Below are positions 1 through 6,434 of a stretch of DNA of 11,965 bases, in pieces. Source of the stretch: Bacteroidales bacterium (lineage in GTDB: Bacteria; Bacteroidota; Bacteroidia; Bacteroidales; Bacteroidaceae); contig SFJN01000072.1 in assembly GCA_004555055.1 (NCBI GenBank), positions 1-11,965 on the forward strand, written 5' to 3'. Under the pieces are notes generated by a model. That model did not search any database, was not told the DNA's origin, and worked only from the letters and a program-made list of their open reading frames with translations. Both the position numbers and the translations under genes were made by a program. Position 1 is the first letter of the stretch. The number at the start of each line of letters is the position of its first letter.

Positions 1-188
1 GGGATGTTCTATAAATTAGCTTGAGACAGTTTTCGAACTATCGCACAGTAGATTTCTGTCCTGCAAACACGCGCATAGCGGGCTATGTAAGTGTTTAAAG
101 GATAGAAATATACAAGCGAGAGTATGAAAAGTGGCCAAGTATAAGAACACTTCCTAAATGAACATAAAACTAATTTATAGAACATCCC
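1..188. repeat. MITE-like palindromic element with 19-bp terminal inverted repeats
   Basis: Bases 1-19 (GGGATGTTCTATAAATTAG) and 170-188 (CTAATTTATAGAACATCCC) are perfect reverse complements. Inside lie three nested inverted pairs: 27-44 with 116-133 (about 14 of 18 paired), 53-70 with 91-108 (about 15 of 18), and a central CATAGC-GG-GCTATG at 74-87. The inner pairs centre near 80.5 and the outer pair at 94.5, because the right arm carries about 29 extra bases (134-169). The element is AT-rich compared with the genes and I see no credible protein in it. This architecture fits a small non-autonomous transposable element (MITE) or a long hairpin repeat; that it moves is inference. A target-site duplication cannot be checked because the left flank lies outside the window. 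The repeat could extend leftward beyond base 1. It ends 76 bp before the coaBC start, so it may influence that gene's transcription. Confidence 0.75.
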
Positions 189-264
189 TTTTACCTTCAG
201 ACGAAACATACGGGCAGAGGCATGAATGCTGCACCAGCCCTACCATCCGGAACATCCGACACTC

Positions 265-1497
265 ATGAAAGGAAAACACATCATCATCGGCATCACTGGC
301 AGCATCGCCGCCTATAAGGCCTGCACACTGGTCAGACTGTGTGTGAAAGCCGGAGCTGAGGTTATCGTTGTCATGACCCCCGCTGCCAAGGAATTCGTCA
401 CCCCGCTGACCCTTGCCACCTTAAGCCGCCATGCCGTGGTTAGTGAATTCTTCGACCGCCGCGACGGAAGCTGGCACTCACATGTGGACCTCGGACTTTG
501 GGCCGACGCCATGGTCATTGCACCGGCAACGGCCGCCACAATCGGAAAGATGGCACATGGCATTGCCGACAACATGCTCGTCACCACCTATCTCTCCATG
601 AAGGCACCGGTGTTTGTGGCACCCGCTATGGACCTCGACATGTTTGCACACCCAACCACCCAGGAAAACCTGCTGACACTGCAGCACCACGGCGTGAGGG
701 TGATTGCGCCGGCAGAAGGGGAACTGGCATCGGCACTCGTGGGAAAAGGACGGATGGAAGAACCGGAAAACATCTTCGCCTACCTCAAGGATTTTCTTGA
801 GCATTCCGCTGACTCAGCCATGGAGAACGTTCCTGCACCTCAGCGCGGCAAACTCCTGCTCACCGCAGGTCCCACACACGAATACATCGACCCCGTACGC
901 TTTATCGGCAACTGTTCGACAGGGAAGATGGGATATGCCCTCGCGGAAGCCGCTGCAGAGGCAGGCTTCGAGGTGGAACTTGTCAGCGGCCCCACCGACC
1001 TCACCGTCCACCATCCCCTCATACACCGTACCGACGTGACGAGTGCCGCTGAAATGCACGAGGCGGCAGCACGCATCTTCGGAGACTGCCGGGCAGCCAT
1101 CCTCTGCGCCGCAGTAGCCGACTTCACACCGGCAAACCGGGGCACGGAAAAGATCAAGCGCGAAGCTACGGGAGAATGGAACATTCCCCTCAAACCTACC
1201 GCCGACATTGCAAAAGCTTTGGGGCAATGCAAGACGGAAGGGCAAGTGCTGGCGGGCTTCGCTCTCGAAACGCATAACGAACGCTCAAACGCCGTCGAAA
1301 AAATGAAGCGCAAGCAATTCGACTTCATCGTCCTCAACAGCCTGCGCGATGAAGGGGCAGGCTTCGGATACGACACGAACAAGGTGGATATCATCGACTG
1401 CGACGGCACTACCACCCCATTGCCACTGAAACCCAAAACCGAAGTGGCACGCGACATCGTCCGGCATCTCTGTGCCCTCATCGATAAAAAACACTGA
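265..1497 (+). CDS. coaBC: Bifunctional phosphopantothenoylcysteine synthetase/decarboxylase CoaBC (Dfp)
   Basis: This cytoplasmic enzyme couples 4'-phosphopantothenate to cysteine (CoaB, usually CTP-dependent) and then decarboxylates the product with FMN (CoaC), giving 4'-phosphopantetheine for coenzyme A. I chose the ATG at 265 (410 aa) because conserved sequence begins there (MKGKHIIIGITGSIAAYKA); an in-frame ATG at 226 would add 13 unconserved residues. The N-terminal flavoprotein half (about residues 1-185) has the G-I-T-G-S-I-A-A-Y-K FMN loop, the active-site His of HVDL (H73), PATAAT (87-92) and PAMD (120-123). The C-terminal synthetase half has AGPTHEYIDPVR, NCSTGKMG (N216), CAAVADF and EKIK (296-298). 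Length matches E. coli Dfp (about 406 aa). Two sites differ from E. coli: PAMN is PAMD, and the clamp cysteine (C158 there) aligns with S156; these may simply be the Bacteroidota form. porD follows after 40 bp, and coaBC-porD-recN is a familiar Bacteroidota order. Confidence 0.96.
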   Translation: MKGKHIIIGITGSIAAYKACTLVRLCVKAGAEVIVVMTPAAKEFVTPLTLATLSRHAVVSEFFDRRDGSWHSHVDLGLWADAMVIAPATAATIGKMAHGIADNMLVTTYLSMKAPVFVAPAMDLDMFAHPTTQENLLTLQHHGVRVIAPAEGELASALVGKGRMEEPENIFAYLKDFLEHSADSAMENVPAPQRGKLLLTAGPTHEYIDPVRFIGNCSTGKMGYALAEAAAEAGFEVELVSGPTDLTVHHPLIHRTDVTSAAEMHEAAARIFGDCRAAILCAAVADFTPANRGTEKIKREATGEWNIPLKPTADIAKALGQCKTEGQVLAGFALETHNERSNAVEKMKRKQFDFIVLNSLRDEGAGFGYDTNKVDIIDCDGTTTPLPLKPKTEVARDIVRHLCALIDKKH

Positions 1498-1537
1498 ACC
1501 AACCCATCTCCCCCCCGAAGGATTTTCCACAAAGACA

Positions 1538-2455
1538 ATGAACATCCTCCGCACATTCTTCATTCTCCTTTCATCCCTCATCGCCTGCACACTCCAGGCG
1601 CAGGAACTGGATGCACGTGTCACCGTCAACCATTCGCAAGTTGAGGGTACGAATGTCAGCGTCTTCGAACAACTCGAAGAACGCCTTACGGATTTCATCA
1701 ACCAACGGCAATGGACCGACCTGCAGTTCAAGAAGAACGAACGCATCAACTGCAACTTCTCCATCACCGTGAAGAAATACGATGAATCGGCCAACCAGTT
1801 CACCTGCTCGGCCAACATCAGTGCCACACGCCCGGTCTACAACTCCTCGTATAGCACCACATCGTTTGCCACCAACGACAACAACTTCAACTTCACATTC
1901 CAGGAATTTGACCAGTTGGAGTTCCGCACCGACCAAATCGATACCGACCTCACCGCACTCATCGCCTACTATGCATATCTGATTATCGGCATCGACCTCG
2001 ACACAATGTCCCCGATGGGCGGTACGAACTACCTGCAAACCGCCCTCGACATCTGCAACAGTGCACAGAGCCTCACCGTTTCGGCCAAAGGATGGAAAGC
2101 TTTCGACGACGGAAAAAACCGCTACGGCATTGTCAACGACTGGCTCGACGGCGGAATGACCGACTTCCGCAAGGCACAGTACACCTACCACCGACAGGGA
2201 CTCGACCTGATGACTGAGAACAGCGAACGTGCCCGGGCAAACATCACCGCTGCATTCGAAGACCTGAAAAAAGCACGCGAAAACAAGTCGCTCAGCCTCC
2301 TGCCGCAGCTTTGGACAGAATACAAGGCCGACGAAATCGTCAACATCTACCAGGGACACGCCACGCAGAAGGAAAAGGAATTCCTTATCGAACTCCTCAC
2401 CAACATCAACGCCTCAAAGAGCGCAAGCTGGAACAAGATCCGTTCTGCCAACTGA
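1538..2455 (+). CDS. porD: DUF4835 family exported protein, PorD-like (type IX secretion associated)
   Basis: This is a 305-residue exported protein of the DUF4835 family, which current annotation links to the type IX secretion system as PorD; its biochemical role is not established to my knowledge. The ATG at 1538 is preferred over an upstream in-frame ATG at 1472, which lies inside coaBC, because it places a hydrophobic signal sequence at the N-terminus (residues 1-21, ending LQA|QEL). LIAC at 14-17 also fits a lipobox, so a lipoprotein is possible. Family hallmarks are visible in order: VEGTNVSVFEQLEERLTDF (35-53), NQRQWTD (55-61), NFSITV (73-78), RPVYNSSY (98-105), NFTFQEFDQLEF (118-129), LIAYYAYLIIGIDLDTMSPMGG (141-162) and GWKAFDDGKNRYGIVNDWL (185-203). 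The C-terminal 90 residues are charged and helical. Position between coaBC (40 bp away) and recN (75 bp away) is the usual Bacteroidota context. Family assignment is from recalled motifs and context. Confidence 0.85.
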   Translation: MNILRTFFILLSSLIACTLQAQELDARVTVNHSQVEGTNVSVFEQLEERLTDFINQRQWTDLQFKKNERINCNFSITVKKYDESANQFTCSANISATRPVYNSSYSTTSFATNDNNFNFTFQEFDQLEFRTDQIDTDLTALIAYYAYLIIGIDLDTMSPMGGTNYLQTALDICNSAQSLTVSAKGWKAFDDGKNRYGIVNDWLDGGMTDFRKAQYTYHRQGLDLMTENSERARANITAAFEDLKKARENKSLSLLPQLWTEYKADEIVNIYQGHATQKEKEFLIELLTNINASKSASWNKIRSAN

Positions 2456-2530
2456 GCGCCCTGCCCCACCCCTCCATGGCCGTTCCATAACCTGGACGCC
2501 CCCACACCTGTCATATTCCCCACATAAACC

Positions 2531-4201
2531 ATGCTTTCCTCATTACACATTTCCAACTACGCACTCATCGCGAGTCTTGACCTCGACCTCAAGCACGGCT
2601 TCAGCGTCATCACCGGAGAGACCGGCGCCGGAAAGAGCATCATCCTTGGTGCACTCGGACTGCTGCAAGGCAACCGTGCCGACACCAAAGCCATCAAGAC
2701 GGGCGAAAAGAAATGCATCGTCGAAGGAACCTTCGAAACCGAAGGACTGGGGGTGCGGGGACTTCTTGAAAAGGAAGACATCGACTGCGACGATGCCACC
2801 ATCACCATTCGCCGCGAAATAAGCGCATCGGGAAAAAGCAGGACGTTCATCAACGACTCACTCGCCACCCTCAACCTCCTGCGAGAGGTAAGCCAGCACC
2901 TCATCGACATACACTCGCAGCACCAGAACCTGCTCCTTGGACGCGAGACCTTCATCATCGACACCCTCGACTGCATCGCCGCCGCACCGGAAATCCTACA
3001 CGACTACCGCACCGCATACCAGGAGTGGCACGAGAGCGAAAGCAAACTCCGCCGGATGCGCGAGCAGGCGGCAAAGGCACAGCAGGAACAGGATTTCATT
3101 GCCTTCCAACTTGAGGAACTGGAACGTCTGCAACTCAAGGAAGGCGAAAGGCAGCAACTTGAGGAGGAACTGCAGATTCTTGCCCATGCCGAGGAGGTAC
3201 GACAGGCACTCTGTTCAGCCGGAAACCTGCTCGGAAACGACGACGACAGCCTCCCCGCACGATTGTCACAGGCCCGCGAAGCCCTGGAAAGTATTGCGGA
3301 CTTTCTCCCCGCTGCACAGGAGATGGCAGAACGCATCGAGAGCGCACGCATCGAAATCAACGACATCGCACGCGAAGCGGGTCACGAAGCCGACGGCATA
3401 GAGGCCGACCCGGCACGCCTGGCATACGTGGAAGAACGACTGTCGAACATCTACAGCATGCTCAAGAAGCATCATGTGGAGACCGACACCGAACTGATAG
3501 CCAAACAGACGAGCATGCGCAAGCAGCTCAACCTCATCGAAAATGCCGACGCCCTTATTGCACGGCAGGAGGAAACGGCACGGAACGCAAGGAAACGCTT
3601 GGCAGCTGCGGCAACTACACTGACGGAAAAACGCAAACAGGCTGCGGCAGTCATCGAACAGGAACTCAAGGACCGCCTGCAACATCTGGGCATGCCCAAC
3701 GGACAGTTCCGGTTCGAATTCACCCGGCGCCAGACACCGGACACTACAGGAACAGATGCGGTACGCTTCCTGTTCTCTGCCAACAAGGCCGTAGCGCCGC
3801 AAGACATTGCACAGACAGCATCGGGAGGAGAAATCGCACGCGTGATGCTCGTACTGAAAGCCATCATCGCACAGCAAAAGGAAATGCCGACTATCATCTT
3901 CGACGAAATCGACACCGGAGTGAGCGGCACCATGGCAGAGCGTATGGGACAGGTGATGCAGCAAATCAGCACACACGCGCAGGTCATCTGCATCACACAC
4001 CTCCCCCAGATTGCCGCACTTGGGAACAACCACTATAAAGTATATAAAGAGGAGGGCGACGACGGAACGGCATCGCACATCATCCCCCTCGACGAACCAC
4101 AACGCGTGGAGGAAATCGCCCATATGCTCTCGGGCGAAAACCTTACACCCGAGGCACTCGCTAACGCACAGACCCTCCTTCACGGCGGAAAACGGCAGTA
4201 A
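2531..4201 (+). CDS. recN: DNA repair protein RecN (SMC-like ATPase)
   Basis: RecN is a cytoplasmic, SMC-related ATPase that acts early in recombinational repair of double-strand breaks, tethering DNA ends together with the RecA pathway. The 556 residues match the usual length (E. coli about 553). The N-terminal ATPase half has the Walker A motif GETGAGKS (29-36) and the RecN-typical HSQHQ (128-132). A central coiled-coil region, rich in Glu, Gln, Arg and Leu, spans about 155-400. The C-terminal half has the ABC signature SGGE (431-434), Walker B TIIFDEID with D458 and catalytic E459, the D-loop GVSG, and the switch histidine in CITHLPQIAALG. All nucleotide-binding residues appear intact. The ATG at 2531 starts directly at the conserved LSSLHISNYALI segment. 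It lies 75 bp after porD and 60 bp before the next gene, probably in one transcription unit. I saw no LexA-like operator upstream. Confidence 0.97.
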   Translation: MLSSLHISNYALIASLDLDLKHGFSVITGETGAGKSIILGALGLLQGNRADTKAIKTGEKKCIVEGTFETEGLGVRGLLEKEDIDCDDATITIRREISASGKSRTFINDSLATLNLLREVSQHLIDIHSQHQNLLLGRETFIIDTLDCIAAAPEILHDYRTAYQEWHESESKLRRMREQAAKAQQEQDFIAFQLEELERLQLKEGERQQLEEELQILAHAEEVRQALCSAGNLLGNDDDSLPARLSQAREALESIADFLPAAQEMAERIESARIEINDIAREAGHEADGIEADPARLAYVEERLSNIYSMLKKHHVETDTELIAKQTSMRKQLNLIENADALIARQEETARNARKRLAAAATTLTEKRKQAAAVIEQELKDRLQHLGMPNGQFRFEFTRRQTPDTTGTDAVRFLFSANKAVAPQDIAQTASGGEIARVMLVLKAIIAQQKEMPTIIFDEIDTGVSGTMAERMGQVMQQISTHAQVICITHLPQIAALGNNHYKVYKEEGDDGTASHIIPLDEPQRVEEIAHMLSGENLTPEALANAQTLLHGGKRQ

Positions 4202-4261
4202 ATACTACGTTTGCCGACGGAAATTCACCGAAAACCAGCACAACAACAAGAAAACAACAGC

Positions 4262-5962
4262 ATGAAAAAGTCAATTCTTGCACTGATAGCCCTTGCGGCA
4301 TGTTTCACCGGGACCGCAGCCATAAAGCCAGCCGACATCAACAAGGCCGTAGTAAACGTCGTCACATACGACGCCAACGGCAATGTCCTGCAGTCGGGAT
4401 ACGGATTCCTCATCGGTGACCGGGGCGAAGTCATTGCACCGTACCAAACCTTCATGGGAGCCGTACGCGCCGAAATCATCGACTGGAAAGGACAGCAGGC
4501 CGAGGTGAAACGCATCGCCGGGGCATCCAGTGCCTACGACCTCATACGGTTCACCACCGATATTCCCCTCAAAAAGCTCGTATCACTCTCTCCGGCCACT
4601 ATGCCGGCGGCAAAGGATGCGGCTGTAATGCTGGCCTACTACACCACCGACAAGAAGGCAATGCCGAAAAACGTCAGCATCACCGCCGCCGATGAATACA
4701 ACAGCCACTATTACTACGAGACATCGGCTCCGAACGAGGACCACTACGTGGGTTGCCCTCTGCTGAATGCTGCAGGCGAAGCCGTGGCTCTGGTACAGAA
4801 AAACGTGCTGAAAGATGCCACTACGGCCTGTGCCATCGACATCAGTTTTGCCAACGAGCTGTCCATCAATGCCCAGTCGGCCTTCAACACCGACCTGAAC
4901 AATGTGCCCATCGCCAAACTGCTGCCGGCCGACGACGAGGAGACAGCCTTCTCCTATACCTACATGATGCTGCACTCGCAGATTGACTCTGCACTCGTGA
5001 TGACCACCTGCAACGACTTCATCGGCCTCTACCCGACGAACACGAAAGTCCTCACCGAACGGGCCACCTACCTTGCTGCCCGCGGTAACTATGCCGCAGC
5101 CGATGCCGACCTCAAGCAGGCCGTTGCCATGGCTGGGGAGAACACCTCCGACTGTCTCTATACGCAGAGCATGCTAATGTACAACAAGATGCTGGCTACC
5201 GGCGAAGGCACTGACCCCTGGCCGGAATGGACACTCGAAACTGCGCTCGCCTCGGCCGAAGAGGCTTACAAGGCCACGCCCCAGCCCGTCTACCTGCTAC
5301 AACAGGGACAGATTCTCTTCAGCATGCAGCGTTTTGCCGAAGCCTATGAAAAGTTCATGGCCGTAAATGCCAGCGAAATCGCCAATGCACAGACCTTCTT
5401 CTACGCCTCGAACGCTCTGGAGCGCGATGGTGGAGACGGCATGCAGGTCATCGCTCTTCTCGACAGCGCAGTGGCTCACCTCAAAACACCCTACAACACC
5501 GATGCCGCGCCTTACCTCTTTGCCCGCGCACAGCATCTTGACAATGCCGGAGAACACAGAAAGGCAACGGCCGACTACAACGAGTACGAGAAAATCGTAG
5601 GGCCGCGCAACCTTACCGCATACTTCTACTACCTCCGTATGCAGGCAGAAACGGGAAGCCGCATGTACCAGCAGGCTCTCGACGATGCGCATACCGCCAT
5701 CAGCCTTGCGAAGGACGATGACGAAAAGGCGGACTACCTGCTCGAACAGGCGCTCCTGCAACTCCGCGTGAACCTCCTCGACGAATGCATCGCCACATGC
5801 AACGACATCTTTGCATTGAAAGAGGACATGGCGGATGCCTATAAAATCTGCGGCATCGCCTACGGCGAGAAAAAGAACAAGACAAAAATGCAGCAGATGC
5901 TGGAAAAGGCCAAGAACCTGGGTGCAGAAAACACCAACGAACTCCTGGAGAAGTACAAATGA
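4262..5962 (+). CDS. Exported protein: degenerate trypsin/HtrA-like domain plus TPR repeats
   Basis: The 566-residue product starts at the ATG at 4262, which begins a clear signal peptide (MKKSILALIALAACFTGTAA, 1-20); an in-frame ATG at 4211 would bury it behind 17 polar residues. Residues about 23-210 look like a trypsin/HtrA-type barrel: SGYGFLIGDRGEVIAPYQT resembles the GSGF...G.V.TN.H segment, and AYDLIRF the D-L-A strand. The catalytic histidine site is Q62, D93 is kept, and the GNSG-P nucleophile segment reads HYVGCPLLN (161-169), with valine where serine should be. Proteolysis is therefore unlikely. Residues about 230-566 form helical TPR-type pairs, for example near 281-306 (RGNYAAADADLKQA), 340-375, 420-460 and 495-555. 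It is probably periplasmic or envelope-bound, acting as a binding scaffold; its partner is unknown. It is the last gene before the terminator at 6043-6077. The dead-protease reading rests on alignment by eye. Confidence 0.75.
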   Translation: MKKSILALIALAACFTGTAAIKPADINKAVVNVVTYDANGNVLQSGYGFLIGDRGEVIAPYQTFMGAVRAEIIDWKGQQAEVKRIAGASSAYDLIRFTTDIPLKKLVSLSPATMPAAKDAAVMLAYYTTDKKAMPKNVSITAADEYNSHYYYETSAPNEDHYVGCPLLNAAGEAVALVQKNVLKDATTACAIDISFANELSINAQSAFNTDLNNVPIAKLLPADDEETAFSYTYMMLHSQIDSALVMTTCNDFIGLYPTNTKVLTERATYLAARGNYAAADADLKQAVAMAGENTSDCLYTQSMLMYNKMLATGEGTDPWPEWTLETALASAEEAYKATPQPVYLLQQGQILFSMQRFAEAYEKFMAVNASEIANAQTFFYASNALERDGGDGMQVIALLDSAVAHLKTPYNTDAAPYLFARAQHLDNAGEHRKATADYNEYEKIVGPRNLTAYFYYLRMQAETGSRMYQQALDDAHTAISLAKDDDEKADYLLEQALLQLRVNLLDECIATCNDIFALKEDMADAYKICGIAYGEKKNKTKMQQMLEKAKNLGAENTNELLEKYK

Positions 5963-6042
5963 CGCCACTTGGAGATGCCCCCAGCGATGCCTGACGATGG
6001 CACAGAAACCAGAACAAACCTTCCTATAATATATACATGTAT

Positions 6043-6077
6043 AAAAGGCAGCCCGAAACGCAACGGGTTGCCTTTTT
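6043..6077 (+). terminator. Rho-independent terminator after the TPR gene
   Basis: AAAAGGCAGCCCG (6043-6055) pairs with CGGGTTGCCTTTT (6064-6076) around an 8-base loop. Twelve Watson-Crick pairs and one G-U pair form, and the arm ends in a run of five T. It lies 80 bp after the stop of the TPR protein, so it closes the coaBC-porD-recN-TPR group and isolates the glycogen cassette. Confidence 0.9.
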
Positions 6078-6260
6078 CCTTGTTCTCCGGAGGTGCATTA
6101 CCAACGTCCCAGGCACGAAATCCGGAACTTTGCCGATGGACTGTAAGTAAATTGACTGCAAAATGAAAACCCGGGAAAACGAATTTTGATAAAAGAAATC
6201 CCCAAAAAGCAAGTGAAAATAGCAAAACAAAAGAAAAAGCACCAATTTTTCCCCTAAAAA

Positions 6261-6292
6261 TTTCGGCATTCTAAGATAAATGCATAATTTTG
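6261..6292 (+). promoter_or_regulatory. Bacteroidota-type promoter candidate for the glycogen cassette
   Basis: TAATTTTG at 6285-6292 matches the Bacteroidota -7 consensus TAnnTTTG exactly. TTTC at 6261-6264 is one base off the -33 TTTG element, with 20 bases between them, inside the usual 19-21 spacing. Transcription would start near 6298-6300, giving a leader of about 135 nt before the debranching enzyme. The motif match is seen; activity is inferred. Confidence 0.6.
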
Positions 6293-6354
6293 GGACGCAA
6301 AATAATATAGGTTTTTTAACTTTTCCTATACACGAAAAGCACAAAGGTTGCAGA

Positions 6355-6371
6355 CGTTCCGCGTCGGAACG
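6355..6371. promoter_or_regulatory. Perfect 7-bp inverted repeat in the predicted leader of the glycogen cassette
   Basis: CGTTCCG (6355-6361) and CGGAACG (6365-6371) are perfect reverse complements around a 3-base CGT spacer. It is GC-rich in an AT-rich leader, about 55-60 nt after the predicted transcription start and 63 bp before the ATG. It could be an mRNA hairpin that affects stability or translation, or a dimeric repressor site. No run of T follows, so it is not a simple terminator. Confidence 0.45.
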
Positions 6372-6434
6372 CCCATGCCGTATTCTACAAAGTTGAAACG
6401 AAACAAAAACATCTAAAAAAATAACCAAAAGTCT

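Larger units (their letters stand above)
5963..6434. other. 472-bp intergenic region between the recN group and the glycogen cassette
   Basis: This gene-free stretch contains an intrinsic terminator near its left end (6043-6077), preceded by the 12-bp palindrome TATACATGTATA (6032-6043). It also has an A/T-rich block (about 6150-6350) with a Bacteroidota promoter candidate at 6261-6292, and a hairpin at 6355-6371 in the predicted leader. The last 40 bases before the ATG at 6435 are A-rich without a Shine-Dalgarno sequence, as is common in Bacteroidota translation starts. I see no small gene in it. Confidence 0.8.

Noticed and set aside
9..209. A 66-codon minus-strand open frame at the left edge
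   Set aside because: It lies across the palindromic element and its composition follows the repeat; there is no start context or recognisable protein pattern.
226..264. Longer N-terminus for CoaBC from the ATG at 226
   Set aside because: The extra 13 residues (MLHQPYHPEHPTL) precede the conserved MKGKHIII start and are not expected in the family.
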